Assembly (NCBI GenBank): GCA_023399155.1
Contig: JAEWQP010000017.1
Location: 62,001-126,000, forward strand
Length of the DNA: 64,000 bases
Source of the DNA: Verrucomicrobiota bacterium
GTDB taxonomy: Bacteria; Verrucomicrobiota; Verrucomicrobiia; Opitutales; Opitutaceae
Direction: 5' to 3'
Below, piece after piece: positions 19,001 to 27,401 of this stretch (positions are counted from its first letter, which is position 1; each line of letters starts with the position of its first letter). Both the position numbers and the translations under genes were made by a program. The notes under the pieces were generated by a model, which saw only the letters and a list, made by a program, of their open reading frames with translations, made no database searches and had not been told where the DNA came from.

Positions 19001-19866
19001 TGCAGGATGCAGCCGAAGAAATCTGGCAACTGCCGTACAACTACTATGGAAGCCTTCCCTATGGCCTGGGTGCCACCCAGAGTGCCGAAGCCAAGGGAAT
19101 CGAGGCTGAGGTGAACTACAATCCCTCGAAGAACTGGACAGTGAAGTTCACCTTCGGAAAGCAGGACACGAAGTATTCCGATGTCTATAAGGAGTTCGAA
19201 CCTTGGTACGCCGTCCGTCTCGCGGCCTGGCAGGGTGCGCAGGCTGCCGACTACCTGCGACCCGAATACCAGCAGTATGCAACCTACACGACCTTCGGCG
19301 GACGCGCGGTCGATCTGACGAACTTCATGACTTCGTTCGGCTACCGCAGCGAACTGTTTCCTGAAGCCGCGAACGCCTACGCCAATCCACAGGCCTACTA
19401 TGATGCCGTGGTCGCACCGCAGATCCAGCTCGACCGCGATCTCGAAGGCCAGTCGGCGCCCGGCCAGCGCAAGTATCGCTGGTCCTTGCTCAGCACCTAC
19501 ACGTTTGACGAGGGGCGGTTCAAGGGCTTCTCCGTAGGCGGCAATCTCCGCTGGGAGGACAAGGCGGTGATCGGCTACTACGGCCGCGCGAGCGGCATCA
19601 ACCGCTATAACGGATCGCCGGTGCTGGATTACTCGGACGTCAGCCGCCCGATTTACGACAGCGCCAACTACTACACCGACCTGTGGATCAGCTACCGGCG
19701 CATGATCCTCAGCGACAAGGTCGGGATGAAGCTGCAGCTCAATGTGAACAACGCGTTCGAGGGCGGCGAGCTGCGCACGGTCGGCGTCAATCTTGACGGT
19801 TCGCCCTACTCCTACCGCATCATCGATCCGCGCCAGTTCATCCTGACGGCAACGTTCGACTTCTAA
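16072..19866 (+). CDS. TonB-dependent receptor 1 (SusC-like size, no SusD partner)
   Basis: 1264 residues from ATG 16072; the frame runs further up but the signal peptide (LLALVAIGSLLAAPGLRAQ, about residues 13-31) fixes this start. The mature N-terminus is acidic and carries MIVLSPFVV, then a plug domain from about residue 70 (AGSRMSTNLADLGSSISVVT) with the VEISRGPNSLLFGMGSPAG block, and a long aromatic beta-barrel ending in TATFDF with the terminal Phe recognised by the Bam machinery. It would import oligosaccharides across the outer membrane with TonB energy. It stands alone, downstream of the PL11 operon, with its own leader and a strong terminator. Substrate by context: rhamnogalacturonan fragments. 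Confidence 0.93.
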   Translation: MNQSAKNHRPHQLLALVAIGSLLAAPGLRAQATAAPQPSNTQPGSTAPAAVEPSEDEEMIVLSPFVVDSSRDAGYFAQNTLAGSRMSTNLADLGSSISVVTAQQFEDTASTDINDIFRYEVNTEGSLTYTPGTKSMRGDGVLDVNSGGIQGNNITPYTNASANRVRGLGAPTQAVNYYPALGAVPFDAYNTQSVEISRGPNSLLFGMGSPAGIVNQSTAVAQIGKDNGRVSFRTDQYGSFRSSFSFNKTLVDDRLAFYGAAVYDDRRFDREPAYDKTKRYYGAINFKPFSKTSLRANIEKFDNDNRRPNTLTPRDFVTEWNLAGQPYYDPVTHRFMSLATGQQLGVLINNARSPHANETRTFIESLPGYNAALWNADRTQYNGQNIFGDAILGNSAGFVAGSAPANNVLFVPGIGMVNQGRSIQQIADGQLVNWFQPTYQYKYLTSWGTATNPAANPPTYPADNAIYANATWADSFTRGYTSSMGWSGIGNGVVSGNTGYKYPGVTDRSIYDWRSININSMNFGTAENSSYNIEFEQELPGGVFLSAGWFRQDYESRSNYTVAQLNVATLYVDTNINLPDGSPNPYFGKPYVEDYDPDSYINNELADHQRVMLAWTPDFTQNDNWTKWLGRHQLLGMWSRDDNMRTDIRQRLHYTAAATDAGKYRYLRNSNNNADGSPTGWNRQTTSLRRTYYLASPGDQNGVVTRDAGTWNHLEYTGDIQVYDYDTSGFTDVNMTHAFIDFDGNTGRNERIVDSLSAGVTSHFWEDRLTTTFGVRKDKWKARSTNTGLTAVKDNEEKSPAITNADKWVDGVLQRDFLFNRWGPWSKLEHTTSTVGGVLRPFRNWDSIEAKAEQGSLWWQFVRDFGISYNKSDNFNPPSTALGDFFGNQLPLPTGEGEDIGIQFSLGDKLFARITWFEASNLNENIGKPIAFDRLSANVDQTLFRNWARTIAMINMSMDPTSETFGTNLSTTQEQAVQDAAEEIWQLPYNYYGSLPYGLGATQSAEAKGIEAEVNYNPSKNWTVKFTFGKQDTKYSDVYKEFEPWYAVRLAAWQGAQAADYLRPEYQQYATYTTFGGRAVDLTNFMTSFGYRSELFPEAANAYANPQAYYDAVVAPQIQLDRDLEGQSAPGQRKYRWSLLSTYTFDEGRFKGFSVGGNLRWEDKAVIGYYGRASGINRYNGSPVLDYSDVSRPIYDSANYYTDLWISYRRMILSDKVGMKLQLNVNNAFEGGELRTVGVNLDGSPYSYRIIDPRQFILTATFDF

Positions 19867-19892
19867 GTCGAGTCTCTCCTGTTCGTGTCTCA

Positions 19893-19928
19893 AGAAGCTC
19901 CCGCCCAGGCGGGAGCTTCTTTGCTTTT
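19893..19928 (+). terminator. Strong intrinsic terminator of TonB receptor 1
   Basis: Perfect 13-bp stem AGAAGCTCCCGCC / GGCGGGAGCTTCT with a two-base CA spacer (four-base loop in practice), followed directly by TTGCTTTT. It begins 27 bp after the receptor stop. Its presence argues that the next gene starts below it rather than at the in-frame GTG at 19885. Confidence 0.93.
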
Positions 19929-19959
19929 CGGCCTCGTTCCCCGCCGCCGATTCCCCACG

Positions 19960-22137
19960 ATGGGGCCCACGTCCGTGTCCGCGCCCATGCAATCCCCTGG
20001 ACTATCTGCGCAAGTCCGCCCGCCCGGCCCGTTGTTCGCCGCGCTCGTGCTCGCGATCCTGCTCGGCGTGGCCTGGGCGCACAGCCTCGCGGCGCCCTTC
20101 GTCCTCGATGATCACGCGTCGATCGCGGATAACCGAAGCATTCGTCACCTCTGGCCGCCCGACTGGCTCCATCCGCCGGCGACCGCCGGTGAGACGGTGA
20201 GCGGGCGGCCGGTCCTCAACTTCACGCTCGCCGTCAACCACATGCTGGCCGGCGATCGAGTCGAAGTATTCCGGCTGACGAATCTGCTCATCCACGCCGC
20301 CGCCGCGTTGCTGCTGATGGACATCGTCCGGCGCACGCGCGGCGCGTCGTCGACATCGATCCCGAGCGCATGGTTTCCCCTCGGGGTCGCGCTCGTCTGG
20401 GCGGTGCATCCCCTGCAGACGGGCGCCGTGACCTACGTCGTCCAGCGCGCGGAATCGCTGGCCGGCCTCTTGCTGCTTCTCACACTCGCCGCCTTCGCGC
20501 GCGCGACCGAAGGCCGAGCCGGCAGTCGCCGGTGGATGACCCTCAGCGTGACGGCCTGCCTGTTGGGTATGGCGACAAAGGAAACGGTGGCTGTCGCGCC
20601 CTTGATCGTCCTGCTCTACGATCGCACTTTCCTCTCCGGCTCCTTCCGCGAGGCGTGGCGCACGCGCGGCCGCTGGCACCTCGCCCTCGCCGGGACATGG
20701 CTTGTCCTCGTAGCGCTGGTACTGGCGAATTCCGGCCGCGGCGGCTCGGCGGGCTGGGGCTCCTCGATCTCGCCCTGGACCTACGCGCTGACGCAGGCCG
20801 ATGCGATCGTCCGCTACCTCGGCCTCGCCTTCTGGCCCTCCGGCCTCGTCTTTGATCACGGAACACCCGTCGTAACTGATCCGGTACAGGTGATTCCCCA
20901 GCTGCTGCTGCTGGCGACGCTGCTCGGCGCCACGATCTGGGCGTTGCTCCGCAACCGTGTCTCGGGCTTTCCGGGTGCCGCCTTCTTCCTCGTGCTCGCG
21001 CCGAGTTCGAGCGTCGTGCCGATCGCGACGCAGACGATGGCGGAACACCGCATGTACCTCGCGCTGGCTCCCGTGATCCTCGTCGCCGGCTCCGCGTGGG
21101 CGGCGGCGAGCCGGAGGATCCGCGTGCCGGGCCTTCCCTTTGCCGCGGTCGCGGCCGTGATCGCGGTGTTGACCTTGGCGACACGTGCTCGCAACGAGGT
21201 GTTTCGCTCGGAGGAGCGCCTGTGGCGCGACACCGTCGCAAAGGCGCCGGAGAACCCCCGTGCCCACTACAATCTCGGTCTCGCGCTCGCGGCACACGGT
21301 CGCGCGCAGGAGGCTGGAGTCGCGTTCCATCGCACGCTCGCCCTGCAGCCGAACCATGCCTTCGCGCATTTCGAACTCGGCAAGGCGGCCCTGCTGGCGG
21401 AACGCTGGGCCGACGCCGCCGAGTGGTTTGAAAACGCACTCCAGGCCGACGCCGGCTTCGCGGACGCACGGGTAAACCTCGCGAAAGCCCTCGTGAACCT
21501 CGGGCGTCACGACGAGGCGATCGTACACTATCGAGCCGCGCTCGCCGGCGAAACGGGAGCATCGGACGTGGCGGTCAGCCTCGCCGCGCTGCTGACCCGG
21601 CGGGGTGAAGTCGCGGAGGCCACGGCCCTGCTGCGCGAGGCGATCGCCGCCGCGCCTGAACTCGCCGAAGCGCACTACGAACTCGGCCTCGCCCTGACCC
21701 GCGCGAGTGAACCGGATCGCGCCGAGGCAGCCTTCCGGACCGCGGTACGATTGAAGCCGTCCTGGGCGGACGCCCATCGCGCCCTCGCCGTGGCGCTCGC
21801 GGCGCGCCGCGAGTTTCCTGGAGCGGAGTCGGCCTGCCGCGAGGCGCTGCGCCTGGACGACCGCGCGTCGGAATCGTGGTACGTGCTCGGCAACATCCTG
21901 GCCCAGCAGCGCCGCTTTGCCGAAGCGATGGCATCGTTTCGCAACACGCTCGCCCTCAATTCGTCTCATGTGCCGGCGCTCAACAACCTCGCGAACTGCC
22001 AGCTTGTGACCGGCCAAGTGGCCGAAGCCATCGTCAGCTACGAGGCGGTCCTTCGTCTCAGGCCCACGGATACATCCGTGCGCGAGAACCTGCGCCTCGC
22101 GCGGGAGCTGCAGGCGCGCCGCAGCGCGCGCGACTGA
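19960..22137 (+). CDS. Polytopic membrane protein with C-terminal TPR repeats (TMTC/GT-C-like)
   Basis: About 725 residues. The first 420 hold roughly nine membrane helices with a GT-C-like first loop (AAPFVLDDHASIADNRSI, with the Asp-Asp pair), ALVWAVHPLQTGAVTYVVQRAE, KETVAVAPLIVLLYDRTF and PSSSVVPIATQTMAEHRMY. Residues about 430-720 are around eight TPR repeats (NPRAHYNLGLALAAHGRAQEA onward). The layout is that of bacterial relatives of the TMTC glycosyltransferases, which may move sugars from polyprenyl donors onto proteins. The frame opens at 19885, inside the terminator of the preceding gene; ATG 19960 or 19987 is more likely. It is out of keeping with the degradative neighbours and may be unrelated to them. 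Confidence 0.85.
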   Translation: MGPTSVSAPMQSPGLSAQVRPPGPLFAALVLAILLGVAWAHSLAAPFVLDDHASIADNRSIRHLWPPDWLHPPATAGETVSGRPVLNFTLAVNHMLAGDRVEVFRLTNLLIHAAAALLLMDIVRRTRGASSTSIPSAWFPLGVALVWAVHPLQTGAVTYVVQRAESLAGLLLLLTLAAFARATEGRAGSRRWMTLSVTACLLGMATKETVAVAPLIVLLYDRTFLSGSFREAWRTRGRWHLALAGTWLVLVALVLANSGRGGSAGWGSSISPWTYALTQADAIVRYLGLAFWPSGLVFDHGTPVVTDPVQVIPQLLLLATLLGATIWALLRNRVSGFPGAAFFLVLAPSSSVVPIATQTMAEHRMYLALAPVILVAGSAWAAASRRIRVPGLPFAAVAAVIAVLTLATRARNEVFRSEERLWRDTVAKAPENPRAHYNLGLALAAHGRAQEAGVAFHRTLALQPNHAFAHFELGKAALLAERWADAAEWFENALQADAGFADARVNLAKALVNLGRHDEAIVHYRAALAGETGASDVAVSLAALLTRRGEVAEATALLREAIAAAPELAEAHYELGLALTRASEPDRAEAAFRTAVRLKPSWADAHRALAVALAARREFPGAESACREALRLDDRASESWYVLGNILAQQRRFAEAMASFRNTLALNSSHVPALNNLANCQLVTGQVAEAIVSYEAVLRLRPTDTSVRENLRLARELQARRSARD

Positions 22138-22162
22138 AGCGACGCACGCATCCCGCGAAGGT

Positions 22163-22194
22163 GAAGCGCGACCTTCGGGCGCGCTTCTGGTTTT
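22163..22194 (+). terminator. UUCG-tetraloop terminator after the TPR membrane gene
   Basis: Stem GAAGCGCG / CGCGCTTC with an inner CC-TTCG-GG tetraloop (one bulged A), followed by TGGTTTT. It starts 26 bp after the stop at 22137. The sequence matches the minus-strand hairpin at 602-627 almost base for base. The rest of the 22138-22424 gap between convergent genes shows nothing else. Confidence 0.85.
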
Positions 22195-22424
22195 CGTCCG
22201 GAAAAACCCTCCCATGCCGCCGTGCAGTAGCCGCGGCCGCCGATGCCGCCGTGCATCGGCCGCGGCGGCGGATGAGGTCGAATCCACCCAAAGCCGTTCG
22301 GCCGGAGGCCTCGTCCAACCTTCCGACTCCTCCAGTGTTCCCCTGTGCGCCCTGTGTCCTCAGCGTTCTTGCCCTCGGGCAAAAAAGCGCGGTGTGGTTC
22401 AACGCTCGAACCCGCATGCCGGCT

Positions 22425-24614
22425 TCAGCGATCGAGCACGGCGATGCCGTGAGCCTCAAGCTGGACCCGCAGCGTCGCGCGGCCATCGCCGAGCGTGATG
22501 GTGGTCTCCTGCGCGCTGCCGGCGTTATTGATCACGACCAGCTTTCGGGACGCAGCGAACCAGGCGCAGTCGGTGCGCACGTTCGAACTCGACCACCTCC
22601 GGTAGCCAGTCTCATCCGACGCCGCCCAGGCAATGCTTCGCAGCAGCAGGCGGGCATTTTCCGGGCTGAAGGTGTGGCCCGAAAAGTAGACCGCACGTCC
22701 CTTCCCGAACGCATGGACAGCGACCGCCGGAGACCCGTCGCGCGCCGCCAGGACCCGCGTCTCGCCGTCGAGCAGGTAGATGCCGTCGATGTCCTTGCCG
22801 AAATTCGGGGCCTCCGGCAACTCGGCGGTGATGAAGTGCTCCGGCTCCACGACGAAGGTGCGCCGGCCGAGCGCCAGCCGCTCACCGCGATCGCGGTCGA
22901 GCCCGAGCACGGGCGCCATGCGGAAGAGCGACCCGGTCCGCGGCAGCGCCGACGGCTCCGCCACGCCGATGAAGCCGCCGCCGCGCGCCACCCACGCGGT
23001 CAGACGCTCGACCACGGTGTCGTTTGCCCAGAAGTGTCCGCCGCTCCAGGCGCTGCCCTCGCGACCGCAGTTGATGATCACGTCCAGGTCGCGCGGCACG
23101 CCGTCGGTCGCGATGTCGTCCAGGCTGAGAAACCGCACGTCGACCGGGAGCCCGGCGAGCGACTCGATCATCTCGTTGTATTCGAGGCCTCGGTGGAAAT
23201 GCCCCGAGGCGATCCAGGAGCGCAATTGTCCCCACGCGGTCAATACACCCACCCGGAACGGCGCCACGTACGGCGCGCCGGCCGCGTGCAGGGACTTCAG
23301 CAGCCGGAACTCGCGCGCGATCCCCTCGATCGCCTCCTGGAAATCGGGCCAGGGCTCCACGAGCGACAGATACCCGCCCAGACCAATGCGGTCGATGGGC
23401 GCGCGGATCAGGCCGCGGCGGGCGTCGATCCAGAAATTGCGCGCATCGAGCGCGGGGTTGCCGCCGCCGCCCGGCTGGAAGGTCGGCTCGCCCTTGAGGC
23501 CGGTCGGGAAGAGATAGGGATGCAGCCGCAGCTCGTGCGTCCGCACGCCCTTCACGCCGGCGCACTTGCGCACCTCAAAGGCATTGAAGACGCATTTGAT
23601 GATCCCGTCGAAGCCGATGTCCTTGAAGCGCGGCCCATACGGTTCCACGCCGATCCAATGGTCGTCGTAGAAGACGTACGCCTTCTTCCCCGCCGCGTGC
23701 ACGAGGTCCACGCAGCGCCGCCCGAACTCCGCGACAAACCCGTGGATGAACTCCATGTAGTCGCAGAGGCGGCGCGAGGGGGCGTTGTGCGTCGAGTTGT
23801 AGAGCCCGCCGTTGACGAAATCCTCGGAGGTCAGCTTGTATCCGTACTCCTGTGCAAACCGCGAGAGGGCGCGCGGACTCGGCGTCATGGCGTAGTCGCC
23901 CCAGTCGGAATAGATGAAACGCAGCGCGGGATCGTCGCCCCAGAACCAGCTGAAGTTGTAGAACATCGACGTGAACCGCACCACGCTTGTGTCGGGATGC
24001 CCGGCCAGCCACCGCCGGAGAAACGCGAGCAGCACGCGCTGCGTCTCCGGGTGCATGGGATCAACGGCGGCGAGATGCTCGCGATCACCCCAGTTGTTGG
24101 TGATGTGGTTGTACATCGAGATCTCCTCCCACTTCCGGTAGGCGAGGAAGTTCACGGTGTAGCGATGCCAGCGCTCGGCTTTGCGGATCGTCACCGTCCC
24201 GCGCCGCGGGTCGACTGTCCAGTGCCGCGCCGGCACCTCCGCGCCGGTGGTCCGGTCGAAGACCTGCCACCAACGCCGCGCGTTGGCGTCCATGTTGACC
24301 GAGAATTGTTCGCGGAAGAACCCGGCGAGCAGATCGATCGTCACCGTCGGTCTCCCGGCAACAATAGGCCGGCTCATGAGAAAGCTCTGCTGGAGCTTGT
24401 CGGGGTGGCGCAGCGCCCAGTCATTGACAGAGCGGACGAGGCAGAGCGTCGAGTAGATGTTGTAGCCCGCCTGGATGATCTCGGGAGAAAGGCGCGTGCC
24501 GTCGCTGTCGCGGATCGTGTCGGCGCCCCACTTCCGCGCCAGGCGCAGCGTGAGCTGTTCGAAACCGGCTTCGCCCGGAAGGGTGAAGTCACCGTGGGAG
24601 AGATCGAGTGGCAT
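22425..24614 (-). CDS. GH112 phosphorylase (galacto-N-biose / galactosyl-rhamnose phosphorylase family)
   Basis: 729 residues, the usual length, from ATG 24614; the frame opens at 24725 but that extension has no homology-like content. The N-terminus PGEAGFEQLTLRLARKWGADTIRDSDGT is the family opening, SMYNHITNNWGD surrounds the acceptor-binding loop, and YDDHWIGVEPYG holds the probable general acid Asp318. C-terminal Rossmann-like and beta domains follow. No signal peptide, so cytosolic. GH112 enzymes phosphorolyse beta-galactosyl disaccharides to galactose-1-phosphate. Because the window is full of rhamnogalacturonan genes and lacks hexosamine genes, D-galactosyl-beta-1,4-L-rhamnose is the favoured substrate (inference). 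Last gene of the long minus-strand run. Confidence 0.92.
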   Translation of the reverse strand: MPLDLSHGDFTLPGEAGFEQLTLRLARKWGADTIRDSDGTRLSPEIIQAGYNIYSTLCLVRSVNDWALRHPDKLQQSFLMSRPIVAGRPTVTIDLLAGFFREQFSVNMDANARRWWQVFDRTTGAEVPARHWTVDPRRGTVTIRKAERWHRYTVNFLAYRKWEEISMYNHITNNWGDREHLAAVDPMHPETQRVLLAFLRRWLAGHPDTSVVRFTSMFYNFSWFWGDDPALRFIYSDWGDYAMTPSPRALSRFAQEYGYKLTSEDFVNGGLYNSTHNAPSRRLCDYMEFIHGFVAEFGRRCVDLVHAAGKKAYVFYDDHWIGVEPYGPRFKDIGFDGIIKCVFNAFEVRKCAGVKGVRTHELRLHPYLFPTGLKGEPTFQPGGGGNPALDARNFWIDARRGLIRAPIDRIGLGGYLSLVEPWPDFQEAIEGIAREFRLLKSLHAAGAPYVAPFRVGVLTAWGQLRSWIASGHFHRGLEYNEMIESLAGLPVDVRFLSLDDIATDGVPRDLDVIINCGREGSAWSGGHFWANDTVVERLTAWVARGGGFIGVAEPSALPRTGSLFRMAPVLGLDRDRGERLALGRRTFVVEPEHFITAELPEAPNFGKDIDGIYLLDGETRVLAARDGSPAVAVHAFGKGRAVYFSGHTFSPENARLLLRSIAWAASDETGYRRWSSSNVRTDCAWFAASRKLVVINNAGSAQETTITLGDGRATLRVQLEAHGIAVLDR

Positions 24615-24871
24615 GGTCGTGCGGAAATGCAAAAGGGACGCGCGGCGCTGAACGTCGGACGTCGCACGCGCCGGTGCAAGCGTCGCGGGCCGTGGCGCTC
24701 TCCTCATCCACGCGGCACCGCTCATCCCTGCGCGAGAACGTCGCGGGCATGACAGTTCGAATCACCCAGGTTCTCCCCATGAATCAGTCACCGAGGCCAC
24801 CAGCAGCTCCGACGACCCGCGGCGTCACCTCGTGGGCGATCCACACATGCTGAAGCCTGATCCTTGAACGC

Positions 24872-27196
24872 TCAGTTCCCGTCCCAGGTGGCCTCGCCTT
24901 TGGGGCCGATGGAAATCGCTTTTATCCGGCCCTGGTAGCGCACGTCGGCCATGCCACCGTTCTCGGAGCGGAGCGTGACCCGATCGAGCTTTCCACCCGA
25001 CCATGCGATATCGACCTCGAAGCCACCGCGTGCCCGCAAGCCCCGCACCGAACCCGTCGCCCACGCCCTGGGCAGGGCCGGAAGGATCTCGAGCTCGCCG
25101 GCATGCGATTGCAGAAGCATCTCGGCGATCGCGTTGGTCCCGCCGAAGTTGCCGTCGATCTGAAACGGGGGATGGGCGTCAAAAAGGTTTGGATACGTGC
25201 GCGAGGGCTCGAGCAGCGCGGCCAGAATGCGGTAGGTTCGCTCCGCATCCTGGAGGCGGGCCCACAGGTTGAGTCGCCAGGCGATCGCCCAGCCGGTGGA
25301 AAAATCGCCGCGCGCCTCGAGCGACTTGCGAACGGCCGCGGTGAGGGCGGGTGAGCCCCGCAGGGTGATCTGGTTGCTCGGGAAGAATCCGTAGAGATGC
25401 GAGACGTGGCGATGGTCCTGTTCGGGAGCCAGCGCGTCCCAATCCTCGAGCCATTCCTGCAGCTGTCCCTGGGCGCCCACCTGATTGGGCGGAAGGCGGT
25501 CGCTTGCCGCGCGCAATTGCTCCCGCAAATCCGGATCGACTTCCAGGATGCCGGCCGCCGCGCTCGTGTTTGCAAAGAGATCGCGGATGATCTGCGCGTC
25601 CATGGTGGGACCAGCGCAGACGGCGGATCCAAACGGATGGGCATTCTCCGGCGAAGTCGATGGATTGGTCACCAGGTAGCCGTGTCTCGGGTCCAGCACG
25701 AGCGTATCGAGGAAGAACTCGGAGGCGCCTTTGAGCACCGGGTAGATGCGTGCGAGAAACGCCGGATCAGGCGCGTAGTCGTAATGCTCCCACAGATGCA
25801 GGCAAAGCCACGCGCCTCCGGTCGGCCACATGCCCCAGCGAGGGCCGTCGATCGGCGCCGTCGCACGCCAGAGGTCGGTATTGTGATGAGCCACCCAGCC
25901 GCGCGCGCCATACATCGTGCGCGCCGTGCGGGCGCCGGTTCGGGCCAGCTCCTCGACCATGGCCACGAGCGGCTCCACGCATTCCGCGAGGTTGGTCGGC
26001 TCGGCCGGCCAGTAGTTCATCTCCGTGTTGATGTTGATGGTGTATTTGCTCTGCCAGGGCGGCGACAGGCTGTCGTTCCAGATGCCCTGGAGATTTGCTG
26101 GCTGTGTCCCGGGGCGGGAACTGGAGATCAGAAGGTAGCGGCCGTACTGAAAGTAGAGCGCCGCAAGCGCGGGGTCGTGGACTCCCGCGAACTCGCGCAC
26201 GCGCACATCCGTGGGCTTGTTGGCGGCCGGGCTGCTCCCGAGATCGAGGGCGACACGCCGGAAAAGCCTCTGGTGTTCCGCAACATGCCGCGCCCGCAGC
26301 TCCTCATACGCTGTCGATGCCACCGCGCGGAGGGTTGCGGCCGTGAGATCTGCGGGATCACCACTCACGTCGTCAAACCGCCTGAAGCTGGTGGCGGCTG
26401 CGACGACGAGGGTCGCGGCATCCGCGCCGTGCACCGTGACGCTCGAACCGAGGGCGAAATGCCCCCCGCCCTCGCGCAACACACGCACCCGCGTCTCGAA
26501 CCGCAAGGCTCCAGGCACGCCGCTGTAGCTGGTGTTGACGCCGCTCATCACAAGCGTGTCGCTGTCCGTCGTGCTGATCGACGCCTGCTGCGGTGTGCCC
26601 AACCTCGCGGTGAATCCGATCTGGCCGGGCTTGTCCGCGCTCAAGCGGACCAGGATCACCTGGTCGACCGGGCTCGAAAAGACCTCCCGCATGAAACGTG
26701 TCCCGCCGCGTGTGTATGAGACGCGCACGATCGCCTCGTCCAGGTCGAGTTCGCGGCGATAGTCGTCCACCCCGTCGACATCGCCGAAATCCAGCAGCAG
26801 GTCGCCGATCGTTTGATACGCCATCTGCTGCAGCGGCCTGGCCATCACGTGCTCGCTCAGGAGCCGGTCGGCAGCTGCGAAGTCGCCCGCGAAAATCAAA
26901 CGTCTCACCTCCGGCAGCGCTCCCTTCGCGCCTGGATTCACCGGATCGTAGGGGCCGCCTGCCCACAGGGTATCCTCGTTCAGCTGCAATCGCTCGCGTG
27001 CGACTCCGCCGAACACCATGGCCCCCAGCCGGCCGTTGCCAACCGGCAGCGCCTCCACCCATTGCTCGGCGGGTCGCCGATACCACAGGTTAAGCAAGTG
27101 ATCCGGCGGCGGGGCTTCGCCGCGGTAATCGATCGCCGAAAGGGCGCCCCACGAGAGGACGATCGCAAGCGCAACGAGGAGGGACGGTTGTTTCAT
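24872..27196 (-). CDS. GH95 alpha-L-fucosidase/alpha-L-galactosidase family glycosidase
   Basis: 774 residues from ATG 27196, where a signal peptide begins (LLVALAIVLSWGALSA); the frame runs to 27352 through a low-complexity repeat that is better read as non-coding. The mature protein opens LWYRRPAEQWVEALPVGNGRLGAMVFGG, the GH95 hallmark, with LNEDTLWAGGPYDP after it. The catalytic (alpha/alpha)6 barrel contains NINTEMNYWPAEPTNLAE, whose Asn pair activates the water, and DAHPPFQIDGNFGGTNAIAEML near the C-terminus with the catalytic Asp region. It removes alpha-1,2-linked L-fucose (or L-galactose) from pectin or xyloglucan side chains, feeding the oxidative operon at 54-58.5 kb. Sugar preference not resolved. 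Confidence 0.93.
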   Translation of the reverse strand: MKQPSLLVALAIVLSWGALSAIDYRGEAPPPDHLLNLWYRRPAEQWVEALPVGNGRLGAMVFGGVARERLQLNEDTLWAGGPYDPVNPGAKGALPEVRRLIFAGDFAAADRLLSEHVMARPLQQMAYQTIGDLLLDFGDVDGVDDYRRELDLDEAIVRVSYTRGGTRFMREVFSSPVDQVILVRLSADKPGQIGFTARLGTPQQASISTTDSDTLVMSGVNTSYSGVPGALRFETRVRVLREGGGHFALGSSVTVHGADAATLVVAAATSFRRFDDVSGDPADLTAATLRAVASTAYEELRARHVAEHQRLFRRVALDLGSSPAANKPTDVRVREFAGVHDPALAALYFQYGRYLLISSSRPGTQPANLQGIWNDSLSPPWQSKYTININTEMNYWPAEPTNLAECVEPLVAMVEELARTGARTARTMYGARGWVAHHNTDLWRATAPIDGPRWGMWPTGGAWLCLHLWEHYDYAPDPAFLARIYPVLKGASEFFLDTLVLDPRHGYLVTNPSTSPENAHPFGSAVCAGPTMDAQIIRDLFANTSAAAGILEVDPDLREQLRAASDRLPPNQVGAQGQLQEWLEDWDALAPEQDHRHVSHLYGFFPSNQITLRGSPALTAAVRKSLEARGDFSTGWAIAWRLNLWARLQDAERTYRILAALLEPSRTYPNLFDAHPPFQIDGNFGGTNAIAEMLLQSHAGELEILPALPRAWATGSVRGLRARGGFEVDIAWSGGKLDRVTLRSENGGMADVRYQGRIKAISIGPKGEATWDGN

Positions 27197-27256
27197 GGTT
27201 CCAGGGGGATGAGCCTCGAAGGTTTGTTTCCGACGTCGCATGTCGGCGCCGCCGTC

Positions 27257-27292
27257 GAGGTCGATGGCGCCATCGAGGTCGATGGCGCCATC
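27257..27292. repeat. Two tandem 18-bp repeats each with a GATGGCGCCATC palindrome
   Basis: GAGGTCGATGGCGCCATC occurs twice head to tail. Each unit contains the perfect 12-bp palindrome GATGGCGCCATC (27263-27274 and 27281-27292), centres 18 bp apart. It lies 61 bp upstream of the GH95 start, in the 205-bp gap after GH3, where it could be a double operator for an internal promoter or a small replication-slippage repeat. Confidence 0.6.
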
Positions 27293-27401
27293 GACGCGGC
27301 TCAAGTTCCGCGACGGCTCCGCCCAGCGCCCGCCGGCTCGGCCCGCCGTCATCAGCGGCAGGCCGGGAAAGCGATGAACTGGCGGAGGTCTTCACGTGGC
27401 A

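Noticed and set aside
20002..22287. 761-residue minus-strand open frame
   Set aside because: Antisense to the TPR membrane protein and rich in Arg/Gly/Ala without recognisable motifs.
21876..24752. 958-residue plus-strand open frame
   Set aside because: Antisense to the GH112 gene, which has clear family motifs; composition is Arg/Pro/Ala-rich as expected for a GC-driven shadow.
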